Notes under the pieces: model-generated
Databases searched by the model: none
Seen by the model: only the letters and a program-made list of their open reading frames with translations
What the model was told of the DNA's origin: nothing
Program-made: the position numbers and the translations under genes
Assembly: GCF_004339805.1 (NCBI RefSeq)
Contig: NZ_SLUI01000018.1
Span: forward strand, 1-64,000
DNA: 64,000 bases
Direction of reading: 5' to 3'
Origin: Anaerospora hongkongensis
Lineage (GTDB): Bacteria; Bacillota; Negativicutes; Sporomusales; DSM-15969
In this document: positions 1 through 7,494 of the stretch, in pieces
Numbering within the stretch: the first letter of the stretch is position 1
How the letters are laid out: every line of letters begins with the position of its first letter

Positions 1-107
1 GGCAATGACAAAAGGACGAAGCCGGGCTTTTTCCTCCTGTTACGAGTGGGCTATCCTCAATTAGGTTCTTTTTATCTACTTGGATACTGGCCCTTTATCT
101 TTTTCAC

Positions 108-149
108 AAAGAGGGTGCCGCACTAATTTCTTGGTGCGGCACCCTCTTT
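108..149 (-). terminator. Terminator-like hairpin after the helicase gene
   Basis: Two perfect 16-bp arms (108-123 and 134-149) enclose a 10-nt loop directly beyond the stop of the minus-strand helicase gene. The T-run after the stem is weak on both strands, so termination is inferred mainly from stem strength and position. Bases 1-107 hold no gene or site I can support. Confidence 0.65.
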
Positions 150-151
150 GT

Positions 152-1483
152 TTATCGTTTAACATTACGGCGTTTGGCAGCGCCTTGTTTTTTTGAAGCA
201 GTACTGGCTGAATTGGTTTCCTCCTTAGGTTTACGGCGGCTGCGCAGATTACTGCCGCCATGACGGAGGTTCTTTTTGTCTATGTTTTTTTTTGTCGGAG
301 CTGCTTTGGGACGGGAACCTTCTGCAGGCGGGGGAGTTTCTTTTTTATTGGCGTTTTTAACGACTTTCTTACCACTGGCGGTGTACTTTTCCAGGGTAGA
401 GCGGATGCCCTGCTCAATCATGCGAAGGTAGACTCGTTCCTCCGGCACAACAAACGTGATGGCCATACCGGTTTCACCAGCCCGCCCAGTGCGGCCGATC
501 CGATGAATATAGCTTTCTACATCATGAGGAATGTCATAGTTGAAGACATGAGTAATGCCTTCGATATCAAGTCCCCTGGCAGCAATATCGGTGGCTACCA
601 GTACTTGCAGTTTAGCGCTACTGAAACGTTTCATTACCTGGGTTCGTTTCGCCTGGGACAAATCGCCGTGCAGTTCATCAGCATTTACACCACGCTGAAT
701 AAGTGCTGCTGTTAGTTCACTGGCCCGCTGCCTGGTGTGGCAGAATACAATTGCCAGATAGGGCTGGTATTCTTCAATCATCCGGCAAAGCTTATCCAGT
801 TTACCTTGCTCGGGAGTTTCAACAATGGTTTGTTTGATTTCATCGAGCGTCACATTCTGCGTCTGAATACGAATATCGGCCGGCTTTTCCATGTAGCGGA
901 TAGCAAGTGAGCGAACTTTTGGCGGCATAGTTGCGGAGAATAACATAGTCTGACGTTTGCTCGAGGTGTGCCTGATGATTTCTTCCACTTCATCCAAAAA
1001 GCCCATATGCAGCATTTGATCTGCCTCATCCAGTACAAGCTTGGATACTCGTGCAATGTCCAACGTTTTGCGCCGCATATGATCAAGGATACGGCCGGGC
1101 GTACCAATAACCAGCTGCGGATGCCCCTGTAGTTTCCTTAACTGCGGTTCCAGGGCTTGTCCGCCGTACACGGCGAGGACCTCGATACGCAATAGGGCTG
1201 CCAGTTTTTGAGCTTCGGACGTAATTTGTGCCGCCAGTTCTCTGGTAGGTGTAATGATAAGAGTCTGCGTATAGGAACCATGCGGTTTCATCGTTTCTAA
1301 AATAGGCAGTAAAAAAGCCAGCGTTTTCCCAGTTCCGGTTTGTGCCTGAGCTACGACGTCTTTGCCGGTGAGTAAGACCGGAATTGCTTGTATTTGTATG
1401 GGAGTAGGCTCGACAATGCCGGATTGTTTTAAGTATTCATTAATTTCGGGCCTAATGCCAAGAGAAGAAAAATTTATAGTCAT
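152..1483 (-). CDS. DEAD-box ATP-dependent RNA helicase (CshA/DeaD-like)
   Basis: A 443-residue superfamily 2 RNA helicase that unwinds RNA duplexes with ATP; relatives act in ribosome assembly, mRNA decay and cold adaptation. Motifs in order: Q motif (PTPIQIQAIP), motif I AQTGTGKT, Ia PTRELAAQ, II DEAD within VLDEADQMLHMGF, III SAT, and VI HRIGRTGRAG. The last 70 or so residues form a Lys/Arg-rich low-complexity tail typical of RNA-binding extensions. The start at 1483 is chosen because AAAGGTG lies just upstream; an ATG seven codons earlier (1504) lacks a ribosome binding site. Monocistronic, with a hairpin after its stop. The family is certain; the CshA, CshB or DeaD subtype is not. A second, shorter helicase lies at 11344. 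Confidence 0.93.
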   Translation of the reverse strand: MTINFSSLGIRPEINEYLKQSGIVEPTPIQIQAIPVLLTGKDVVAQAQTGTGKTLAFLLPILETMKPHGSYTQTLIITPTRELAAQITSEAQKLAALLRIEVLAVYGGQALEPQLRKLQGHPQLVIGTPGRILDHMRRKTLDIARVSKLVLDEADQMLHMGFLDEVEEIIRHTSSKRQTMLFSATMPPKVRSLAIRYMEKPADIRIQTQNVTLDEIKQTIVETPEQGKLDKLCRMIEEYQPYLAIVFCHTRQRASELTAALIQRGVNADELHGDLSQAKRTQVMKRFSSAKLQVLVATDIAARGLDIEGITHVFNYDIPHDVESYIHRIGRTGRAGETGMAITFVVPEERVYLRMIEQGIRSTLEKYTASGKKVVKNANKKETPPPAEGSRPKAAPTKKNIDKKNLRHGGSNLRSRRKPKEETNSASTASKKQGAAKRRNVKR

Positions 1484-1604
1484 GAGAGCACCTTTCTTTT
1501 CCATTTAATCGACTATCCGTCATTATACCAGTTTGTGCAAGGAATGAATAGCCTATACTGCGGAATAGACGGGATGGAGAGGATTGCTGTTATTAATCGG
1601 TACC

Positions 1605-1637
1605 AAAAGAGACTCCACCGGCAGGGGAGTCTCTTTT
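1605..1637 (-). terminator. Rho-independent terminator
   Basis: Twelve-base perfect arms AAAAGAGACTCC and GGAGTCTCTTTT flank a short loop. It follows the stop of the small minus-strand gene at 1643 and reads into a T tract on that strand. Confidence 0.8.
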
Positions 1638-1642
1638 GGCGG

Positions 1643-1939
1643 CTAGTTTTTATTGCCGAAATCGGTCAGGCCAAAGCTTTTGCTGGGAAAAGCACAGTTT
1701 TCGTCAGCAGTCGTTACGTTATCCGTGCGGGCAAAGCCTTTACCGGCCGTACTGCAATTAACAGTGGCAGCCTGTTTTTTTGCTTCAATCTCTTCTGTTT
1801 CATGGAAATCGGTTACACCAAACCCTCGTGGTGGCAGGCCGCAGCTTTCAGAAGCAGTATGGGTGTTTGCTGTGCGGGCAAAACCTGTACCTGCTGTGCT
1901 GCAATCCGGGATAGGCTCTTCTTCATTTGCGATGAACAT
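1643..1939 (-). CDS. Small protein built from a duplicated 34-residue unit, function unknown
   Basis: A 98-residue soluble protein I do not recognise. Residues 12-45 and 61-94 are two copies of one unit (21 of 34 positions identical) sharing CSTAG-GFART, a second Cys, and a closing FG-TDF. Each unit has two cysteines. A charged linker (46-60) joins them; there is no signal peptide or membrane segment. GGGAGGA sits 9 bases before the ATG and a terminator follows the stop, so it looks like a genuine monocistronic gene although frames on the other strand are also open. It could be a metal-binding protein, a spore component or a repeat-core peptide precursor. No modification enzyme lies nearby, so nothing favours one of these. 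Confidence 0.75.
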   Translation of the reverse strand: MFIANEEEPIPDCSTAGTGFARTANTHTASESCGLPPRGFGVTDFHETEEIEAKKQAATVNCSTAGKGFARTDNVTTADENCAFPSKSFGLTDFGNKN

Positions 1940-2132
1940 CCTTCTAGTCCTCCCTTGTTGTAAGCTAAGCCGCTCTGTTCGGTAGAATTTCGTTTATTTT
2001 TTTCAGAATAAGAATTATTTATTCAATGCTTCATGTTGGTAATGGCAAGGATATTAAATCGAACGTTGAGCAGGGATATCTCCGAGCAGCAAGAAATAAG
2101 AAATACCAGTATTTGTTAGGAGGGTTAAAATT

Positions 2133-3143
2133 ATGCTGTTTACTCCTTTTTCTATACGGGATATGAAGCTGAAGAACCGCATTGTCATGCCGCCCATGTG
2201 CATGTATTCGGCAGGTGATGACGGACAGGCAACCGACTGGCATTTTGTTCATTACGTAACACGGGCGGTTGGACAGGCTGGTTTGATTATTGTTGAGGCG
2301 ACAGGTGTTGAAGAGGCGGGCAGGATATCTGCTAATGATCTGGGCTTATGGAATGACAATCAGATGGAGAGTTTAAAGCGAATTGTTGCTGCAGTTCACC
2401 AAGCTGGCAGTAAAATTGCGATTCAACTCAATCATGCCGGACGCAAGTGTGAAGTACCCGGTTTGGAAATTGTAGCGCCTTCCGCTATTGCTTTCAGCAA
2501 AGACAGTCGCCAGCCAAAGGAATTATCGATTGAAGAAATTCACGGGATTGTAGAGCGATTTCGATTAGCTGCCCAGCGGGCGGTACAAGCCGGTTTTGAT
2601 GCTATTGAAATTCATGGTGCGCATGGATACTTGCTTAATCAGTTTTTATCACCGTTAGCAAACCGGCGTAAGGATCAATACGGCGGTTCGCCGGGTAACC
2701 AGGCAAGAATGCTCGGGCAGGTCGTAGAGGCTGTACGCAGTGTGATGCCTGACGGGATGCCTTTGTTTGTCAGGGTATCGGCTCACGATTATGAAGCGGG
2801 TGGTAATACGCCGGAATCAGTAGCTGAAATGCTGAATTTGATCAAAAATAAAGGGATTGATATGATTCATGTTAGTTCAGGCGCTGTGACTCCGGCAATC
2901 CCCAGGGCTTATCCCGGCTATCAGATTGGATTTGCTATTACAGTTAAGGAATTAACCGGCCTGCCTGTTATCGGCGGCGGGTTGATTACGGAGCCGTTGC
3001 AGGCCGAGCGCATTGTCAAAGCCGATGTGGATATGGTGTTTCTAGCGCGGGAGCTACTGCGTAATCCCTATTGGCCTTTGCAGGCGGCAAACGAGCTTGG
3101 TGTTGCGGCTGCCTGGCCGGTGCCGTATGAACGGGCAAAATAA
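2133..3143 (+). CDS. namA: NADH:flavin oxidoreductase, old yellow enzyme family (YqjM/NamA-like)
   Basis: A 336-residue FMN-dependent TIM-barrel ene-reductase that reduces activated C=C bonds of enones, aldehydes or nitro compounds with NAD(P)H. It has the YqjM-class signature: the redox-tuning Cys in MPPMCMYSA near residue 26 and the substrate-binding His pair in IEIHGAHGYLL. Length agrees with YqjM (about 338). The start has a strong AGGAGG ribosome binding site. It stands alone, with a strong terminator after it. The physiological substrate cannot be told from sequence; detoxification of electrophiles is the usual inference. Confidence 0.9.
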   Translation: MLFTPFSIRDMKLKNRIVMPPMCMYSAGDDGQATDWHFVHYVTRAVGQAGLIIVEATGVEEAGRISANDLGLWNDNQMESLKRIVAAVHQAGSKIAIQLNHAGRKCEVPGLEIVAPSAIAFSKDSRQPKELSIEEIHGIVERFRLAAQRAVQAGFDAIEIHGAHGYLLNQFLSPLANRRKDQYGGSPGNQARMLGQVVEAVRSVMPDGMPLFVRVSAHDYEAGGNTPESVAEMLNLIKNKGIDMIHVSSGAVTPAIPRAYPGYQIGFAITVKELTGLPVIGGGLITEPLQAERIVKADVDMVFLARELLRNPYWPLQAANELGVAAAWPVPYERAK

Positions 3144-3150
3144 GTAGAAA

Positions 3151-3204
3151 ACAAAGAAAAACGGTTGGATGCCTTGTAAAGGACATCTAACCGTTTTTCT
3201 TTGT
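3151..3204. terminator. Bidirectional terminator between convergent genes
   Basis: Two 21-base arms (3151-3171 and 3184-3204) pair with a single G-T wobble. The A-rich and T-rich flanks let it serve both the OYE gene on plus and the small gene at 3204-3356 on minus. Confidence 0.85.
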
Positions 3205-3356
3205 TAAGATAATGTTCTTTCCAGGTCTTGTGCATCCAGATATAAGCCGCTTATTGTTCGTGGTGTTGTTGAGGGAGCTGCGCTGGTGACCGTGTTCTCC
3301 TCTACCGATACTGCCGATTGGGCGGAGTCAGAGGGGAGCTCATTTTTCTCAGGCAT
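3204..3356 (-). CDS. Small hypothetical protein, 50 residues
   Basis: A short frame of 50 residues, rich in Ser, Thr, Ala and Glu in its first 35 positions (MPEKNELPSD...), ending SGLYLDAQDLERTLS. It is supported by a near-ideal AGGAGG seven bases before the ATG and by a terminator overlapping its stop codon, both on the minus strand. It has no cysteines, no membrane segment and no recognised family. It is divergent from the FAD oxidase gene starting at 3502. A conserved small regulatory or spore protein is possible, but this is conjecture. Confidence 0.55.
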   Translation of the reverse strand: MPEKNELPSDSAQSAVSVEENTVTSAAPSTTPRTISGLYLDAQDLERTLS

Positions 3357-3501
3357 ACCATTACCTCCTAGCGATCTTCTAGAACTAGTGTATCCCAGGC
3401 AAGAGCGAATCGATACCTTTTTTATGATAATAACAAGAAAATCCGCAAAGAATATAGCCGGAAAGAAAATGCAGCATACCCGGAATAAGGAGGTCTTATT
3501 A

Positions 3502-4905
3502 ATGCCGAAATATAATGCGGTAACAGATTCAGTACGGAAAGAATTGCAAGAGATCGTGGGGGCAAAGTATGTACTAAGCGATGCAGAGCGAATGGAGCCT
3601 TACTCACATGATGAGGTCACAGACCCGAAGTATGTGAAATTGCCGGAAGTGGTGGTTTTTCCCGAGAATGCAAAGGAGATAGCGGCAATTGTTACATTAG
3701 CTAACCGGGAAATGATACCGATTGTACCCCGTGGTGCCGGAACAGGCTTAGCAAGCGGTGCTGTTCCTTTCAAGGGCGGAATTGTGGTGTCGTTGGAGCG
3801 GATGAATAAGATTTTGGAAATTGATACGGAAACGATGTTTATGGTGGTTGAACCTGGTGTAACAACCGCTGAGGTACAAAAGGCAGCGAATGAGCGGGGA
3901 TTTTTATATGCAGGAGACCCGTGCAGCGGCGACAGCTCTTTTATCGGCGGCAATGTGGCAACAAATGCGGGTGGCAACAAAGCGATCCGCTATGGTACGA
4001 CGCGCCAGCAGGTAAATGGTGTAGAGCTTGTCACTCCTGAAGGAGATATTGTCACATTTGGCGGTAAATGCAAGAAAGATGCTACCGGTTACAGTCTGCT
4101 GAATCTGGTGATTGGTTCGGAAGGTACCTTGGGCATTATTACGAAAGCTTATTTGAAACTGGTTGCATTGCCGGAAAATGCAATGGATTTGCTGGCTGTA
4201 TTTCCTGATTTAAAGTCAGCAATTGATATTGTTCCGAAAATAAATGCGGCTGGCATTACACCTACAACCATTGAGTTTATGGATAATGAGGCCATTAAAA
4301 CGGTAGAGGTCTTTTTGAGTGAGAAGCTGCCGCACAGCGATAAAGGTTATTATATTATCGTTACCGTCGAAGGAGACAATGAAGAGACGCTGGAAGACCA
4401 ATGCGGCTTAATTGACGATCTCTGTACACAAAATGGTGCCTTGGAAGTTTTAGTAGCCGATCCCGTAAAAATATGGAAAGCGAGAAAGGCCTATGCTGAG
4501 GCTGATCGTGCCCGGAGTCTCATTTTCTCCATGGAGGATATCGTTGTACCTGTTAATCAAATTCCGCAAGCTGTTGAAAAAATTGCCGAGCTAGGCAAGA
4601 AGTACGGCAATATCGCTATTCATTGCGCCGGTCATGCCGGTGATGGCAATATACATGCAAATATACTAAAGGATCATATGAGCGAAGACGAATGGCATCA
4701 GAAGCTCCCGGCTCTCCAGGGAGAAATTTACCAGATGGTATATGAACTTGGCGGTAAGCTCTCCGGTGAGCATGGCATTGGTTATAAACGAGTAAAACTA
4801 CTGGAAGAATATGCTGACCCAACCGAGATAAAACTGATGCGCAACATTAAAAAAGCATTTGATCCTAATCTGATAATGAATCCCGGCAAGGTGATCGAGG
4901 TTTAA
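3502..4905 (+). CDS. FAD-linked oxidase, GlcD/LctD family (probable D-lactate or glycolate dehydrogenase)
   Basis: A 467-residue flavoprotein expected to oxidise a 2-hydroxy acid to the 2-oxo acid. An N-terminal FAD-binding type-4 (PCMH) domain carries VPRGAGTGLASGAVPF. The C-terminal FAD-oxidase domain contains HAGDGNIHANIL and GEHGIG, which line the active site. The start at 3502 is preceded by AAGGAGG; the frame is open upstream to 3286 but without a good start. The lactate permease follows after 16 bp, so lactate is the most likely substrate. No etfAB genes are adjacent, so whether it works as a bifurcating LctD-type enzyme cannot be seen here. Confidence 0.88.
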   Translation: MPKYNAVTDSVRKELQEIVGAKYVLSDAERMEPYSHDEVTDPKYVKLPEVVVFPENAKEIAAIVTLANREMIPIVPRGAGTGLASGAVPFKGGIVVSLERMNKILEIDTETMFMVVEPGVTTAEVQKAANERGFLYAGDPCSGDSSFIGGNVATNAGGNKAIRYGTTRQQVNGVELVTPEGDIVTFGGKCKKDATGYSLLNLVIGSEGTLGIITKAYLKLVALPENAMDLLAVFPDLKSAIDIVPKINAAGITPTTIEFMDNEAIKTVEVFLSEKLPHSDKGYYIIVTVEGDNEETLEDQCGLIDDLCTQNGALEVLVADPVKIWKARKAYAEADRARSLIFSMEDIVVPVNQIPQAVEKIAELGKKYGNIAIHCAGHAGDGNIHANILKDHMSEDEWHQKLPALQGEIYQMVYELGGKLSGEHGIGYKRVKLLEEYADPTEIKLMRNIKKAFDPNLIMNPGKVIEV

Positions 4906-4921
4906 GACAGGGGGAATTTTT

Positions 4922-6481
4922 ATGGGAATGTACATGTCGGCCGTTATTGCCTTCCTCCCCCTGCTATGGCTTCTTGTCAGTTTGGGCGTGCTGAAAATGC
5001 CTGCACACAAAGCTACCGTTATCGGGCTGGCAGCTAGTGCAATTGTTGCCGTTTTGATCTGGAGCATGCCTGTCAATTTGATGCTGCAAGCTGCATTGGA
5101 AGGAATTGTTATGGCGGTTTGGCCTATTTTATGGGTTATACTGGCAGCAATTTTCACCTATAATGTTTCGGTCGAAACTGGAGCCATGGACAAAATGCGG
5201 GATCAGATTGCCTCTTTATCAGACGACCGCAGAATTCAGGCGCTGCTTATCGCGTGGGGATTCGGAGCTTTTCTTGAAGCCGCTGCAGGATTTGGAACGG
5301 CGGTGGCTATTCCGGCGGCAATTCTTATTGGACTGGGATTTGAGCCGCTGGCCGCTGCCGTACTCTGCCTGATTGCCAATACGGTTCCGGTTGCTTTTGG
5401 AGCAGTGGGAATTCCAGTTACTACCTTAGCGCAAGTTGCCGATTTGCCGGTTATGGAGCTGACGTATGCTATTGCCCTGCAGTTAACGCCTTTTGTTATC
5501 ATTATCCCTGCCGGACTCATTCTCATGATGACGAGAAATGTGGCCGGGTTAAAAGGTGTAATGGGGGCAGCGCTTGTTGCCGGTATATCCTTTGCCATAC
5601 CCCAGTTGTTAATTGCAAAGTTTGTTGGCCCTCAGCTGACCGCAATTGGTGCATCGATTGTATCCATGGCAGCAACGGCCTTATGGGCAAAATATTTTCC
5701 GCCTTCTACCGTCTGGCACTTTCCCCATGAAGGGACAAAAACCGTTGACAAAGCAAAGGCAGTCCTTCGGGCCGCCGATAATCAGAAGTTTTCTGACCAG
5801 GCAGCGGCCTGGGCACCTTATTTGCTGATTCTGCTGCTGATTCTGGCAACAAGTCCGCTGGTACCAGCTGTTAATAAGACTTTCGCGCACATTAAATCGT
5901 ATATTCTCATTTATAACGGGCCGGGTGGTAAGCCGTTGGCGATTGACTGGCTGCTAACGCCTGGAACCCTGATTGTGATTGCTGCGATTATCGGCGGCTT
6001 TATACAAGGGGCTTCTGCAGCCGGTTTGCTGCGAATTTTTTACAAGACACTCATTAACTTAAAAAAGACTTCTGTTACCATTATATCCATCGTGGCACTG
6101 GCAAAGGTTATGTCCTACAGCGGCATGGTTGCCGCTATTGCCCTTGCTTTAGCAAAAGTAACCGGATCGGCATACCCGATACTGGCTCCGGCTCTGGGAG
6201 CTCTCGGTACCTTTGTGACAGGCAGTGATACAAGTGCTAATGTACTTTTCGGCCCCTTACAAAAACAAACCGCCTTACAGATTGGCGCTGATCCGACCTG
6301 GATTGCAGCCTCTAATACTACCGGAGCAACGGCAGGAAAAATGATTTCGCCCCAAAGCATTGCTATTGCAACCACAGCTACCGGGCAGAGCGGTAAAGAA
6401 GGGGATATACTGGCTATAACATTTAAGTATTGTCTGGGATATGTAATTGTCGCTGGTTTGCTAGTCTATTTTTGGGGATAG
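4922..6481 (+). CDS. lctP: L-lactate permease (LctP/LldP family)
   Basis: A 519-residue, highly hydrophobic transporter with about a dozen predicted membrane segments, matching the LctP family (500-560 residues) that imports lactate or glycolate with protons. Family-typical stretches include AFLEAAAGFGTAVAIPAA near residue 120 and the C-terminal GSDTSANVLFGPLQ and SPQSIAIA segments. It shares a transcript with the upstream FAD oxidase and is followed by a terminator, giving a two-gene lactate uptake and oxidation operon. Confidence 0.93.
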   Translation: MGMYMSAVIAFLPLLWLLVSLGVLKMPAHKATVIGLAASAIVAVLIWSMPVNLMLQAALEGIVMAVWPILWVILAAIFTYNVSVETGAMDKMRDQIASLSDDRRIQALLIAWGFGAFLEAAAGFGTAVAIPAAILIGLGFEPLAAAVLCLIANTVPVAFGAVGIPVTTLAQVADLPVMELTYAIALQLTPFVIIIPAGLILMMTRNVAGLKGVMGAALVAGISFAIPQLLIAKFVGPQLTAIGASIVSMAATALWAKYFPPSTVWHFPHEGTKTVDKAKAVLRAADNQKFSDQAAAWAPYLLILLLILATSPLVPAVNKTFAHIKSYILIYNGPGGKPLAIDWLLTPGTLIVIAAIIGGFIQGASAAGLLRIFYKTLINLKKTSVTIISIVALAKVMSYSGMVAAIALALAKVTGSAYPILAPALGALGTFVTGSDTSANVLFGPLQKQTALQIGADPTWIAASNTTGATAGKMISPQSIAIATTATGQSGKEGDILAITFKYCLGYVIVAGLLVYFWG

Positions 6482-6505
6482 CAGAAGCTGGCAGAGTGGT
6501 CACTG

Positions 6506-6537
6506 TAGGCAGAGGGGTTGTTCCCTCTGCCTATTTT
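6506..6537 (+). terminator. Rho-independent terminator after the lactate operon
   Basis: An 11-bp perfect stem (TAGGCAGAGGG with its complement) and a 6-nt loop are followed by TTTT, 25 bases after the permease stop. The remaining 195 bases before the next gene are AT-rich with a TATAAT near 6632 but no convincing -35. I see no known riboswitch fold there. Confidence 0.85.
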
Positions 6538-6732
6538 ATGTATAGTCCGTTTAGGTGAAAATTTCTAAAAAAATTAAGTAGGATTTTAAATTTTTTTGTA
6601 GAAAATATCATGCCGGAGCGTTATAATATGCTATGGAAAAGTCGGTATCGAATGTTGAACTGAACTGGTAGACTAGAATGATTAAAAAAATACGACTTAT
6701 ATCCTTTAAGGAATAAGAGCGGAGGGGAAAAA

Positions 6733-7326
6733 ATGGCAAGCAAAGATTCAACGCGGCAATTATTTCGGACAAGACAGCTCACGGTAGTAGGCATGCTGTC
6801 ATCAATCAGTATTATCCTCGGACTTACGGGTTATGGCTTTATACCCCTGCCAATGGCCAAAGCTACGGTGATGCATATTCCTGTTGTTATTGGTGCTATC
6901 TTGGAAGGACCTGCAGTTGGGGTAATGGTAGGCTTGTTATTCGGGCTATTCAGTATGTTTCAGAATATGGTAGCTCCTAATATTTTGTCTTTTGCTTTTT
7001 TAAATCCACTTGTTTCGGTTTTGCCAAGAGTATTAATTGGATTGGTGGCTTATTACTGTTATAAAATGGTACCGGTAAAAAATGAGGCTGTTAAGATCGG
7101 TACCGGAGCAGCGCTGGGGTCACTCGTAAACACGTTGGGTGTCCTTGGTATGATTTATGTTTTGTATGCAGCAGATTTTGCTGCAGCCCGCGGTATTAAT
7201 CCCGATACTGTTCTTGCGGTTGTGGGAGGAATTGCCATGACGAATGGTATTCCAGAAGCTGTTATTTCAGCGATCATCACGATTCCTGTCATTCTCATGG
7301 TCAAAAAAGCCCGCCGCATGAATTGA
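6733..7326 (+). CDS. ECF transporter S component
   Basis: A 197-residue integral membrane protein with about six hydrophobic segments, of the ECF_trnsprt family: substrate-binding subunits that capture a vitamin or cofactor precursor and dock on a shared EcfAA'T energising module. The stretch PLVSVLPRVLIGLVAYYCYK is typical of the folate/pantothenate-like branch. GGAGGGG precedes the ATG. No EcfA or EcfT genes lie in the window, as usual for group II systems, so the module must be elsewhere. Substrate is not deducible. Confidence 0.82.
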   Translation: MASKDSTRQLFRTRQLTVVGMLSSISIILGLTGYGFIPLPMAKATVMHIPVVIGAILEGPAVGVMVGLLFGLFSMFQNMVAPNILSFAFLNPLVSVLPRVLIGLVAYYCYKMVPVKNEAVKIGTGAALGSLVNTLGVLGMIYVLYAADFAAARGINPDTVLAVVGGIAMTNGIPEAVISAIITIPVILMVKKARRMN

Positions 7327-7345
7327 GGCAGCTAATAAATGAAGA

Positions 7346-7379
7346 GGTCTGAATCCGGTAACGGATTCAGACCTTTTTT
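7346..7379 (+). terminator. Rho-independent terminator
   Basis: A 12-bp perfect stem (GGTCTGAATCCG) with a GTAA tetraloop is followed by six Ts, just after the ECF S-component gene. Confidence 0.9.
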
Positions 7380-7494
7380 CTTTCATGGCAAATTCCGACA
7401 AGGAAAGACGTTTATTTTATAGAATTTACTAATAACTAGGAGTACGAAGTAGTTAACAGGGTGGCGACTATTTGACAGGAAGCTGTCCGAGGAT

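Noticed and set aside
1535..1985. Plus-strand frames of 142 and 110 codons overlapping the duplicated small protein gene.
   Set aside because: They lack ribosome binding sites and recognisable content; the minus-strand frame has both a ribosome binding site and an internal protein repeat.
3286..3501. Upstream extension of the FAD oxidase frame.
   Set aside because: Family length and the AAGGAGG site place the start at 3502; the extension overlaps the divergent small gene.
6538..6732. Possible vitamin riboswitch before the ECF S component.
   Set aside because: The region is AT-rich and I could not fit a folate, thiamine, cobalamin or other known aptamer.
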